The notes under the pieces are model-generated. The model worked only from the letters and a program-made list of their open reading frames with translations, was not told the DNA's origin and ran no database searches. A stretch of 64,000 nucleotides of DNA from Bin5 sp965218625 (GTDB lineage Bacteria > Chloroflexota > Anaerolineae > Caldilineales > Caldilineaceae), in NCBI GenBank assembly GCA_965218625.1, contig CBDCLG010000020.1, positions 496,001 to 560,000 on the forward strand. The letters are read 5' to 3'. The translations under genes and the position numbers were made by a program. This document shows, piece by piece, positions 1 through 8,291 of this stretch. Every line of letters starts with the position of its first letter. Position 1 is the first letter of the stretch.

Positions 1-1
1 C

Positions 2-1501
2 CGCCATGAGCAGGGCGCGGCCTTCATGGCTGACGGCTACGCGCGCGCCAGCGGGAAAATCGGCGTTTGCATCTGCACGACGGGTCCGGCCGCGCTCAAC
101 ACACTGGCCTCGCTGGGAACGGCCTATAGCGATTCGTCCCCCGTTCTCTGCATCGCCAGCCAGATCCCTGCGGCGGGAATCGGGCTCGACAAGGGGTATC
201 TGCACGAGTGTCATGACCAGCTGGGTAGCTTCACGCCGGTGACGAAGTGGCGGGCACGCGCCGAGACCGTGGAGGCGATCCCCGAAACGATGCGAGAGGC
301 CTTTGCCCAGATGCTGACCGGTCGCCCGCGGCCGACCGCCGTAGAGATTCCCTGCGACACCCTGGACGATCGCGGCGAGATATCACTTCCCGCGGCTGCG
401 ACACTGCAGCGTCTCGCCCCCGATCCGGGACAGATTGAGCAGGCTGCGCGGCTGCTGCGTGATGCGCAGCAGCCGGTCATTTGGGCGGGCGGCGGCGCAA
501 TCGGCAGCGGCGCCAGCGCCGAACTGCTTCAACTGGCCGAACGCTTGCAGGCCCCAGTCTTCACGACGGTGCTGGGCAAGGGCGTTCTGCCCGAGGACCA
601 TCCGCTTGCCGCCGGAAACGCGCTCCTGTACCCCGACGCGCAAGCCTTTCTGGCCGAATGCGACCTCATGCTGGCGGTAGGCACACGCTTCACCGAGGAA
701 GAGACCGACCGCTGGGCACTTCAGCTGCCCGACTGTCTGATCCACATCGACATCGACCAGGAGGAGATCGACCGCAACTATCCGTCGACGGTCGGTCTCG
801 TCGGAGATGCACGCACTGCGCTGCAGCAGATCAACGCGTGTTTGCAGGATGTGAGCAGGCAGGCAAGTGGCTTGGCAACCGATATCGCCGATCTAAGGCA
901 GAAGATCTGGCGCTCCTGCCAGGCGCGCGCGCCCGAAGGCGCGGAGCTCGTCCACACGCTGCGTTCCGCCCTGCCGCGCGAGGCGATTCTCGTGAGCGAC
1001 CTGACGGTTGCGGCCTACTGGTGCCGGCGCCTGATCGACATCTACGAACCGCGCACATTCATCTATCCCTGGGGATTCTGCACGCTGGGCTTCGGCCTGC
1101 CGGCCGCGATCGGCGCGAAGGTTGCGCGACCGGATCGCCCGGTGGTCGTCCTGTGCGGCGACGGCGGCTTCATGTTCAACTGTCAGGAGCTGGCCGCGGC
1201 GGTGCAATACGACCTGCCGCTCGTGGTGCTGGTCTTCAACGACAGCGCGTACGGCGTGCTGCGGCCGCAACAAGAGGTGCGTTACGGGGCCGCGCACGAG
1301 GTCGACGTTGTGAATCCCGACTTCATGGCTTTGGCGGGCGCGTTCGGCGTTGAGGGCTGCCGCGTGGACTCGATCGAACAGCTCGGCCCGGCAGTTTCCA
1401 AGGCGATCGAAGCAGATAGGACAGCCCTGATCGAGCTTCCCGGCACCCTGCCCTGGCCAATGATGGACCCGTCGGCGCGCATGTTCGAGACGGAGCAATG
1501 A
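2..1501 (+). CDS. TPP-dependent acetolactate synthase-like enzyme (5' truncated)
   Basis: The frame is open from the window edge, so the first part of the protein (probably some 50 residues) lies upstream; 499 codons are visible. It starts inside HEQGAAFMADGYARAS, the segment whose Glu activates the thiamine pyrophosphate ring in this superfamily. A central domain follows, then the TPP/Mg motif GDGGFMFNCQELAAA at about visible residue 386, closed by the ND of VLVFND. This is the N-M-C domain order of acetolactate synthase, benzoylformate decarboxylase and sulfoacetaldehyde acetyltransferase. The substrate cannot be read from sequence. The neighbour is a Gfo/Idh oxidoreductase whose ATG overlaps this stop (ATGA at 1498), so the two are probably translationally coupled. 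That context favours decarboxylation or ligation of a sugar-derived 2-oxo acid over branched-chain amino acid synthesis; no regulatory subunit gene follows. Confidence 0.9.
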   Translation, partial: RHEQGAAFMADGYARASGKIGVCICTTGPAALNTLASLGTAYSDSSPVLCIASQIPAAGIGLDKGYLHECHDQLGSFTPVTKWRARAETVEAIPETMREAFAQMLTGRPRPTAVEIPCDTLDDRGEISLPAAATLQRLAPDPGQIEQAARLLRDAQQPVIWAGGGAIGSGASAELLQLAERLQAPVFTTVLGKGVLPEDHPLAAGNALLYPDAQAFLAECDLMLAVGTRFTEEETDRWALQLPDCLIHIDIDQEEIDRNYPSTVGLVGDARTALQQINACLQDVSRQASGLATDIADLRQKIWRSCQARAPEGAELVHTLRSALPREAILVSDLTVAAYWCRRLIDIYEPRTFIYPWGFCTLGFGLPAAIGAKVARPDRPVVVLCGDGGFMFNCQELAAAVQYDLPLVVLVFNDSAYGVLRPQQEVRYGAAHEVDVVNPDFMALAGAFGVEGCRVDSIEQLGPAVSKAIEADRTALIELPGTLPWPMMDPSARMFETEQ

Positions 1502-2571
1502 GCAAGCTGCGCGTTGGCTTCATCGGCGCCGGCGCCATCACCGACCTTCACTACCTCGGCTACAAGGACAACCCCACTGCCGAGCTTCACGCCATCTGCG
1601 ACGTCGACGAGGACCTTCTCACGAGCCGCGCCTCGGACTGGGGGATAAGAAAAACTTTCACCGACTACCGGCAGCTCCTGGCCGACCCCGAAATCGACGC
1701 GGTAGAGGTGATCACGCCCCACCACCTCCACGCAGAAATGGGCATCGCCGCACTCGAGGCAGGCAAACACGTTTCAATACAGAAGCCGATGGCGATCACC
1801 GTTGCCGAGTGCGATGCCCTCATCGCAAAGGCGCGGCGCGCGGGCAAACAGATGCGCGTTTTCGAAAATTTCCGCTTCTATCCCCCCCTGGTGAAGGCGA
1901 AAGAGCTGCTCGACGCCGGCGAAGTCGGCGAGCCCCTCTCGATACGCATCAAGTGCGTTCAGGGCACCTCCGGCGCGGATTGGCAGATACCCTACCGCCG
2001 CTGGGTTTGGCGCTTCGACCCCGCCCAAGGCGGCGGCGGCCGTGTCATCCTCGACTACGGCTACCATCTGTTTTCTGTTGCCCGGTGGTATTTGGGCCCG
2101 GTGGAAAAGGTGTTCGCCTGGATCACGAACCGCCCCATACAGCACGGGTGGATGCTCGACAGCCCTGCGGTCGTCATCTGGAAATACGCCAATGCCGAAA
2201 AGTACGGGTCCTACGAAGCGGTGACCTCGGACGACATTCTGGTCCGCACCAAATACGGACGCCCGGAGGACGAGTGGATCGAGTTGACCGGCTCGCGCGG
2301 CTTCATCTGGGTCAATCGCTGCACTTCGATGCTGCTCGACAGGCCGGCGCTGGAGATGTACCGGGACGGCAAGACCACGCAGTTCCCGGAGGTGGATTCG
2401 GACTGGGGCTCGAGCTTCGTCGCCGGCGTGCAGGACTTTATCGACGCAATCGCGCAAGGGAGACAGTCACCGCTGGACGGAGAGGAAGGCAAGGCGATCC
2501 TTCAGTTCTGTCGCGCGGCGCAGCTGTCCGCGCAGGAGGGGCGCGAGGTACGCCCGGAAGAGATCGAATAG
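1498..2571 (+). CDS. Gfo/Idh/MocA family NAD(P)-dependent oxidoreductase
   Basis: 357 aa, the usual length for the family. The N-terminal Rossmann fold starts with VGFIGAGAITDLHYLGY. The catalytic-lysine motif normally read as EKP is QKP here (Gln95-Lys96-Pro97), so the lysine is kept and the preceding Glu is Gln. The C-terminal sheet domain holds GGGGRVILDYGYHLF, the Gly-rich strand and His typical of sugar-binding members. Family members oxidise or reduce a hydroxyl of a sugar, inositol or sugar acid with NAD(P). The start is fixed by the 4-base overlap with the upstream TPP-enzyme gene, which implies co-expression. The substrate is unknown. Confidence 0.9.
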   Translation: MSKLRVGFIGAGAITDLHYLGYKDNPTAELHAICDVDEDLLTSRASDWGIRKTFTDYRQLLADPEIDAVEVITPHHLHAEMGIAALEAGKHVSIQKPMAITVAECDALIAKARRAGKQMRVFENFRFYPPLVKAKELLDAGEVGEPLSIRIKCVQGTSGADWQIPYRRWVWRFDPAQGGGGRVILDYGYHLFSVARWYLGPVEKVFAWITNRPIQHGWMLDSPAVVIWKYANAEKYGSYEAVTSDDILVRTKYGRPEDEWIELTGSRGFIWVNRCTSMLLDRPALEMYRDGKTTQFPEVDSDWGSSFVAGVQDFIDAIAQGRQSPLDGEEGKAILQFCRAAQLSAQEGREVRPEEIE

Positions 2572-2610
2572 CGCGCTTGCGCTCACGGCCAGCGAGTTCT
2601 GCCTAGACCG

Positions 2611-3069
2611 GTGACGGGGCCGGCGGACCCGGATGCGCTGGAGGTAAGAAGCTCCCTCCCCAGCGACGAGGAGTTGCCCAAGTTGCGGCCGGGCCAGGCG
2701 GTCACGATAGTCTTTCGCGACTACCCGCAGCGCCAGGTTACGGGCCGGCTTATCCAGATCTCGACGCCGAACAGCGCCGGCGGTGCGGACGAAGGCCTGC
2801 CGATTCGGATCGAATTCTGCGCGCCCGACCTGGAATTGGAGGTCGGCTCGCTGGCCGACATGCGTATCGTCGTCGAGCGCAAAGAGGATGTGCTGACCAT
2901 CCCCAACGTTACGATTCACAGCTACTTCAACCGGCGCTACGTTCTGGTCAAAGAAGGCGAGAGCACGGTTGAAGTCGACATCACGCTGGGCGTAACCGAT
3001 GGTGAACGCAGCTAAGTGCTGTCCGGCCTGGAAGAGAACGAGCAGGTCTACGAACGCCAGACTCTTTGA
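2611..3069 (+). pseudogene. HlyD-like membrane-fusion-protein C-terminal fragment, nonsense-interrupted
   Basis: A GTG at 2611 opens 134 codons ending in TAA at 3013-3015. The same frame then continues with VLSGLEENEQVYERQTL to TGA at 3067-3069. The text (LRPGQAVTIVFRDYP, LEVGSLADMRIVVERKEDVLTIPN, VEVDITLGVTDGE then VLSGLEENEQVYE) reads like the beta-barrel and membrane-proximal part of an HlyD/RND-type periplasmic adaptor. Such proteins carry a conserved E or K followed by VLSGL exactly where the TAA sits. No signal peptide, lipoyl or coiled-coil part is encoded upstream: the frame is closed by the TAG of the preceding gene at 2569-2571. The simplest view is a decayed 3' end of an efflux adaptor gene whose partner pump is missing. 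Confidence 0.65.
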
Positions 3070-3478
3070 TTCACCCCAATTCCTCCCAAAAACCTCATTC
3101 TACGAGAGTCGGACAGGGATCGCCACAGCCCGATGAACTGTCGGCCCGCGCCGCCGCGCCCGTGTCACTGCCAGCGCGCGCTAAGCCCTCCCGCCCCGCA
3201 TACCACCACCAACAGAGCTGGACGCCGTTTGAGAGGCAATATGGGCACATGATAACAGCACGAATCTCCTCTGCCGCTGTTCAACTATCGCTCTAATGTT
3301 GGCCGTCAGAGCAGTGCATTTCCCTGCAACCGGCCTGACAGAGGTGCGAAAGGTGCATGCCAGCTGCGGGAGAATTGCCCTTGAGAACTCGGTCGCCTCG
3401 CCCGCAACTGCCCCGCCTGCTTCCGGGCAGCCATAACCTCACCCCACTCTAGAGAAAAGCCAGCGCCAAAAATCGGCC
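3070..3478. other. Gene-free spacer between HlyD remnant and transporter promoter
   Basis: About 400 bases without a convincing gene. A 76-codon frame at 3066-3296 has no recognisable motif and no ribosome-binding site, so it is not called. No strong hairpin was seen. Confidence 0.5.
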
Positions 3479-3507
3479 TTGACAAGCAGGAATTCCGAAT
3501 TTATACT
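3479..3507 (+). promoter_or_regulatory. Consensus housekeeping-sigma promoter
   Basis: TTGACA at 3479-3484, 17-base spacer, TATACT at 3502-3507. The -35 box is perfect and the -10 box differs from TATAAT at one base. Predicted transcription start is near 3514, giving a leader of about 130 nt before the ATG at 3647. It would drive the binding protein-permease-ATPase operon. The region is AT-rich against a GC-rich background. Confidence 0.7.
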
Positions 3508-3646
3508 TTATATACTTAACGGTTTTCTTTACCAGAATTAAAGTGGCAATAACCTGCTGAAGTTTGGCGTTCCCGCAGACAAATCGTGCTTGAGTGAATC
3601 TCAGTTTTTCGTCGCTCGCGCCTAACCTACACAAGGAGGAAGAACC

Positions 3647-5614
3647 ATGAGAGAGCGAGAGATCACACGCCGAACGTTTTTGCATCTGTCCGCATTGGCA
3701 ACGACAGGCGCCGCGCTGGCGGCATGCCTACCCGAGGCGCAGGAAGCGGCGCCGGCAGAGATGCCAGCTGCCCCCGCAGCCCCGTCAGGGCCGGAAGCGC
3801 CCATGCTGGCTGAAATGGTCGAGGCCGGAACCTTACCGCCGCTTGACCAACGCCTGCCGCAGAACCCTCTGGTTTGGGACGCAAAGGATGTTCAGATTCT
3901 CGAGCCGGAAGAAGCCCGCTATGGCGGCACCTTGAAACTGGGTCACGTAAAGGACATCGACATGCTGGCCCAGGTCAACTACGCGCGGCTACTTTCCGAT
4001 CGCAGCGAGTTCGTGCCCCACTTCGCGGAAGGATGGGAGTTCTCGGATGACTTCACGTCCCTGACCTTCTTCCTGCGGAAAGGACTCAGGTGGTCCGATG
4101 GCGAGTTCTACACTTCCGCCGACATCCTGTGGTGGTGGGACAACATCGTGCAATCCGAGTTCGCAGACTCCCCGCCGAGCCTGTACAATCTGGACGCTGG
4201 CGCGGACAACCTGATCGCGGTTGATGAGTACACGGTGCAGGTCACCTTCGGCAAGGCCAAGCCCCTCTTTCTGCTGGAAACCCAGGGATTTGCCGGCGGA
4301 GAGACCTCGCCGATTGACCGCTGCGCCCCTCATTTCGTGGAGAAGCTCCACCCGGCATTTAGCCCGGTTTCCGGCAAGGATCCGAAGGAGCAGTTCCAGG
4401 AAATGTTCGATGCCCTCAGGCGACTGCCCCGCTACCTGGAGGACCCCGATCGTCCCGTCCTGTGGCCTTGGAAAATTGTAGACTACAAGGAAGGGCAGTT
4501 GGTCCGTCTGGAGCGCAATCCCTACTACTGGGCAGTCGACAGGCAAGGCCGGCAGTTGCCTTACACCGACTACTGCGAAAACTTCCTGCTCGGGGACGCG
4601 GATGGCGAGACCGAAAGGCTCAAATTCCTGGCCGGCGAAACACACTACATTCGCCGAACGACCACCGGCGCCGACATCACGCTGTTCAAAGAGAATGAGG
4701 AAAAGTCCCAAATCGACACGCTGTTCTACCAGCGAGAAACAAACTTGGGCATCGGCTTCAATACCGCGCATGCGGATCCCAACTGGGCTGAAGTCCTCGG
4801 CCAACCGGACTTCCGACGAGCGCTGTCTGTCGCGGTTGACCGGGAACTCATCTTGGAAACAGTTTACGGTGGTTTTGGCGAGGTCGGGCAGGGCATCAGC
4901 GAATCTGGCCAGTACGATGCGGAAATCGACGGCAAATGGATTGGTTACGACCCACAGAAAGCGTCCGATATGTTGGATGCTCTCGGCCTGGACAACCGCG
5001 ACGATGAGGGCTTCAGGACATTTGCCGACGGCTCGAAAATGACCTTGATCGCCTATTACATCCCGGGCTGGCCGTCCGGTCTCGGCACCGACGAAGTGTT
5101 TGAGATCATTACGGAGCAATGGAGTGAAGTGGGTGTACGCTCCGTCGCCAAGGGTGTAACATGGCCGGTGCGGGTCGAGAGATTGACAAACCGGGACTTC
5201 GAAGTATATGTCCTCGGCTGGTGGGGCGGCACCTGGTTGTGGGACCTGGTCATCGGCACCGGCGCCCACGGCTTCGCTCCGTCCAACGCGGCGTGGTGGC
5301 GCAACCGAGACAAGCCGGAGGCTGAACGCCCAGGCGTTGAGCCTACCGGAGCTCTGCGCGAGTTGTTTGAGTTGGAGGAGATCTGCTTCACCACCACGGA
5401 CGAGGCGGAGCGCCGCGATGCCTTGCGCAGCCAAAAATTGCTCCTGGCGGACCAGCTCTTCGGCATGGGATTTGTGCAGAATGGTCCTAAACCGATCGGA
5501 GCCAGTAAGAAACTGCGCGGCGTTTGGGGCCGGTTTGGAACCGACGAAATGTTGGTCATCAATCCCGACGAAGGGGACACCTGGTTCCACCAGTTCTGGC
5601 TTGATGAGTCCTAA
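3647..5614 (+). CDS. Peptide-type ABC transporter substrate-binding lipoprotein (SBP family 5)
   Basis: 655 aa. The N-terminus has a twin-arginine motif (TRRTFLHLSAL) and ends in the lipobox LAAC, followed by a Pro/Ala/Glu linker, so it is predicted to be Tat-exported and lipid-anchored. The mature part has SBP_bac_5 features: GWEFSDDFTSLTFFLRKGLRWSDG is the usual strand-turn region (here near residues 125-150), followed by helix-rich lobe II. The start is supported by AAGGAGGA at 3633-3640. It heads an operon with two permeases and a double ATPase. Family ligands include peptides, opines and oligosaccharides; the ligand here is unknown. Confidence 0.92.
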   Translation: MREREITRRTFLHLSALATTGAALAACLPEAQEAAPAEMPAAPAAPSGPEAPMLAEMVEAGTLPPLDQRLPQNPLVWDAKDVQILEPEEARYGGTLKLGHVKDIDMLAQVNYARLLSDRSEFVPHFAEGWEFSDDFTSLTFFLRKGLRWSDGEFYTSADILWWWDNIVQSEFADSPPSLYNLDAGADNLIAVDEYTVQVTFGKAKPLFLLETQGFAGGETSPIDRCAPHFVEKLHPAFSPVSGKDPKEQFQEMFDALRRLPRYLEDPDRPVLWPWKIVDYKEGQLVRLERNPYYWAVDRQGRQLPYTDYCENFLLGDADGETERLKFLAGETHYIRRTTTGADITLFKENEEKSQIDTLFYQRETNLGIGFNTAHADPNWAEVLGQPDFRRALSVAVDRELILETVYGGFGEVGQGISESGQYDAEIDGKWIGYDPQKASDMLDALGLDNRDDEGFRTFADGSKMTLIAYYIPGWPSGLGTDEVFEIITEQWSEVGVRSVAKGVTWPVRVERLTNRDFEVYVLGWWGGTWLWDLVIGTGAHGFAPSNAAWWRNRDKPEAERPGVEPTGALRELFELEEICFTTTDEAERRDALRSQKLLLADQLFGMGFVQNGPKPIGASKKLRGVWGRFGTDEMLVINPDEGDTWFHQFWLDES

Positions 5615-5635
5615 GAGAAAAGTAGCTCGTGGATT

Positions 5636-5674
5636 GTGGATAGTGGTGGGTGCTTTGCACTCGCCACTATCCAC
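5636..5674 (+). promoter_or_regulatory. 18-bp intergenic stem-loop between binding protein and permease
   Basis: Arms 5636-5653 and 5657-5674 pair over 18 positions (16 Watson-Crick, two G.U) around a TTT loop. No T-run follows, so it is more likely an mRNA-stabilising or partial attenuation structure than a full terminator. Confidence 0.6.
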
Positions 5675-5710
5675 TGCTGTTGTCTCTCCTCCCTTGTTGC
5701 GAGAACAACG

Positions 5711-6706
5711 ATGCAGCAGTTCATAATCCGCCGGCTGCTGAACATGCTCCTGGTCTTGCTGCTCAGCTCAATCGTCAGCTTCGTTGTGGTTGAGTTGCCG
5801 CCGGGCGACTATTCGACCGTCCTGCGCGGGCAGCTTGAAACCGAAAGGATCCCGCCGGCGCAGATCGAGGCCCAGGTAAAACCGGTCATCGAACGATTTG
5901 CCCTCGACAAACCATTGCCGGTTCGGTTTTGGCGCTGGCTCTACTCTATCATCACGCTAGATTTCGGCTACTCCATGGTGATGAATCAGCCAATCGCCGA
6001 TCTCCTGCAGGAACGCCTGCTACTTACCATGGTCGTCAGCCTGGCCACGTTGCTTTTCATCATCGTGGTGGGAATCGCCATTGGCATGTTTTCAGCCGTC
6101 AAACAGTATTCAGGGTGGGACTATCTGTTCACCATCATTGGTTTCATCGGCATGGCCACTCCCAATTTCCTGCTGGCCCTGATCATCCTCTTTATCTCCG
6201 TCATGGTATTTGGATCCACCAGCGTGGGCGGGCTGTTCTCGGCCGAGTATCTCTTCGCCCCCTGGTCCTGGGCCAAGCTGGTCGACTTCCTGAAGCACAT
6301 CTGGGTCGTCGTGGTCATCATAGGTGCAGCCGGCACGGCCGGCACTATTCGCGTCATGCGCGCCCAGATGTTAGATGTGTTAAGTGAACCTTACATCGAC
6401 ACGGCGCGGATGAAAGGGCTTTCCAGCGCGAGAGTTTACTTCAAGCATGGCCTCAGAGTGGCCATCAATCCAATTGTATCCAGCATCGGCTTGAGCTTCC
6501 CAGGCATAATCAGCGGCGCAACAATCGTATCGCTCGTCTTGCTCTTGCCGCTCGTCGGCCCTCTCCTCCTGAATGCCCTGATGAGCGAAGATATGTATCT
6601 TGCGAGCACCATCATCGTCTTGCTTACCTTCGCCCTTGTCGTCGGCAACTTCCTGGCCGACCTGACTCTGGCTTGGCTGGACCCGCGCATCCGCCTGGAT
6701 ACCTGA
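5711..6706 (+). CDS. ABC transporter permease, DppB type
   Basis: 331 aa from the ATG at 5711 (MQQFIIRRLLNMLLVLLLSS). A longer frame from 5636 would add a Cys-rich extension encoded by the intergenic hairpin and is rejected. The protein has the N-terminal membrane helix and FGYS motif of DppB/OppB proteins. The cytoplasmic coupling loop DTARMKGLSSARVYFKHGLR matches the EAA loop that docks on the ATPase. It closes with DLTLAWLDPRIR, the usual family end. It lies 96 bases after the binding-protein gene. Confidence 0.9.
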   Translation: MQQFIIRRLLNMLLVLLLSSIVSFVVVELPPGDYSTVLRGQLETERIPPAQIEAQVKPVIERFALDKPLPVRFWRWLYSIITLDFGYSMVMNQPIADLLQERLLLTMVVSLATLLFIIVVGIAIGMFSAVKQYSGWDYLFTIIGFIGMATPNFLLALIILFISVMVFGSTSVGGLFSAEYLFAPWSWAKLVDFLKHIWVVVVIIGAAGTAGTIRVMRAQMLDVLSEPYIDTARMKGLSSARVYFKHGLRVAINPIVSSIGLSFPGIISGATIVSLVLLLPLVGPLLLNALMSEDMYLASTIIVLLTFALVVGNFLADLTLAWLDPRIRLDT

Positions 6707-7085
6707 CACCGGTGGCGAATGTGCCTTCACATTGGAAACTCGCCCTTCTCTGCACTGCGGGGGCCAAGGGGCACCCTGGATTTCCTATGGCGTAAGGGAA
6801 GTCGGGACGCCCACGCCGCAAGCGGGCAATCCGCACCAAATGCCTTGCTGTCAAGCGAAATTCAGCTTGGTTGCCAGTCTTCATCCGCCAGGTTCGGCAC
6901 TGTCCGCTAAGAACTGATCATGACCCGTCTGAACCATGCGAACACCACCAACGTCCGCAACGCCACTCGCCTGGGTTGTCGAGCGACGTTCAGCGTATTC
7001 AATGGCGATGACAACGACATTCCCATCTTCGGTTCATCTGTTCGCCCCAAGGCTGATCTGACTTTCTTCGAATCACTGGACTGGA
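6707..7085. other. Spacer between the two permease genes
   Basis: About 380 bases, unusually long for the inside of a transporter operon. A 72-codon frame at 6920-7138 (MTRLNHANTTNVRNATRLG...) overlaps the next gene and resembles nothing I recognise. A short AATGTG-CCTT-CACATT hairpin lies close to 6718-6733. Possibly remnant sequence. Confidence 0.4.
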
Positions 7086-8240
7086 ATGAGTCGTTCCTAC
7101 CAGGAAACGCCAATCAAGATGACCACAGCCGCTCGTGATGCAGAAGACGTATCTGATCTCTCCGCAACGCAGCAGGTTTCTTACAGAAGACTGCTCTATT
7201 TGCGCTTCTGCAAGAACAGGCTCGCTATTGTCGGCTTTTGGATACTGATCGCCCTCTACGTCGTGGCCCTGGGCGCAGAATTCTTTGCACCCTACGGAAA
7301 GACGACTCGATTCAGCGCTATCCTGGCGCCGCCTCGGCTTCCGCGGTTTGTCGATGCTGAAGGAGGCCTGCACCTGCGGCCTTTTGTCTACGCATACAAA
7401 AAGGGTAGGGACCCCGAGACGCTGAGGCGTACCTACATTGAGGATACGTCGGAAAAGTATCCGCTGCGCTTCTTCGTCCGTGGTGAGGAGTACGAATTCC
7501 TCTTCTTCAAGAGCAACTGGCATCTCTTTGGCGTTGAGGGCGGTGAAACTTTCCTGCTGGGAACGGATAATCAGGGCAGGGATCTGTTCTCACGCATCAT
7601 CTATGGCGCGCGTCTCTCGACCACGATCGGGTTGTGCGGTGTTGCCATCAGCCTGGTGTTGGGTATCATCGTCGGCATGATCTCGGGCTTTATCGGCGGG
7701 ATCGTCGACCAGGCGATTCAACGTGGGATTGAAGTCCTGCTCTCCTTCCCCAGCATCCCTTTGTGGTTGGCTCTGTCAGCGCTTCTGCCACTGGATTGGA
7801 GCCCGCGCCGTATCTTCTTTTTCATCACGATCATTCTCTCTATTCTCAATTGGGGCAGCTTGGCGCGCATTGTGCGCGGCATGACACTTTCCCTGAAGAA
7901 CGAGGAGTATGTACTGTCAGCGCGCATGGGCGGCGGAGGCAAGTTCTGGATCATCCGACGCCATCTCTTCCCCGCCAACCTCAGCTATGCAATCGTTGCC
8001 GCTACATTGTCGGTGCCGGAGATGATCCTGGGCGAGACGGCACTGAGCTTTCTGGGACTTGGCCTGCGGTCGCCGGCGGTGAGTTGGGGCGTCCTGCTAC
8101 AAGCGTCTCAGAAAGTTTCCGTGCTCGGGGTGGCGCCGTGGCTGATCACACCCGTAGTCTTTGTGATCGTCACCGTCCTGGCATTCAATTTCGTCGGGGA
8201 TGGCCTGCGCGATGCGGTCGATCCACATTCGCGTTACTGA
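7086..8240 (+). CDS. ABC transporter permease, DppC type
   Basis: 384 aa from ATG 7086, or 373 aa from ATG 7119, which has AGGAAA 11 bases upstream and gives a more usual start (MTTAARDAEDVSD). The N-terminal OppC_N helix (KNRLAIVGFWILIALYVV) is followed by a longer than usual periplasmic insert (about residues 70-155). Then come GTDNQGRDLFSRIIYGARLS, the EAA coupling loop LSARMGGGGKFWIIRRHLFP, and the C-terminal FVGDGLRDAVDP typical of DppC. It forms the transmembrane channel with the 5711 permease. The ATPase gene follows 51 bases downstream. Confidence 0.9.
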   Translation: MSRSYQETPIKMTTAARDAEDVSDLSATQQVSYRRLLYLRFCKNRLAIVGFWILIALYVVALGAEFFAPYGKTTRFSAILAPPRLPRFVDAEGGLHLRPFVYAYKKGRDPETLRRTYIEDTSEKYPLRFFVRGEEYEFLFFKSNWHLFGVEGGETFLLGTDNQGRDLFSRIIYGARLSTTIGLCGVAISLVLGIIVGMISGFIGGIVDQAIQRGIEVLLSFPSIPLWLALSALLPLDWSPRRIFFFITIILSILNWGSLARIVRGMTLSLKNEEYVLSARMGGGGKFWIIRRHLFPANLSYAIVAATLSVPEMILGETALSFLGLGLRSPAVSWGVLLQASQKVSVLGVAPWLITPVVFVIVTVLAFNFVGDGLRDAVDPHSRY

Positions 8241-8291
8241 GCGCCGACATTTCATGGCCGCTGGGTTTCGAATCAGCCAACCGGAATCAGC

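Noticed and set aside
3989..5674. Very long minus-strand open frame opposite the binding-protein gene
   Set aside because: It is the reverse-strand shadow of a GC-rich gene; its translation shows no family features while the plus strand has a clear signal, lipobox and SBP domain.
5636..5710. N-terminal extension of the first DppB-type permease
   Set aside because: The codons come from the intergenic hairpin, are Cys-rich and unlike any permease; ATG 5711 gives a normal start.
6920..7138. 72-codon frame in the permease spacer
   Set aside because: Overlaps the next gene, no ribosome-binding site of note, nothing recognised.
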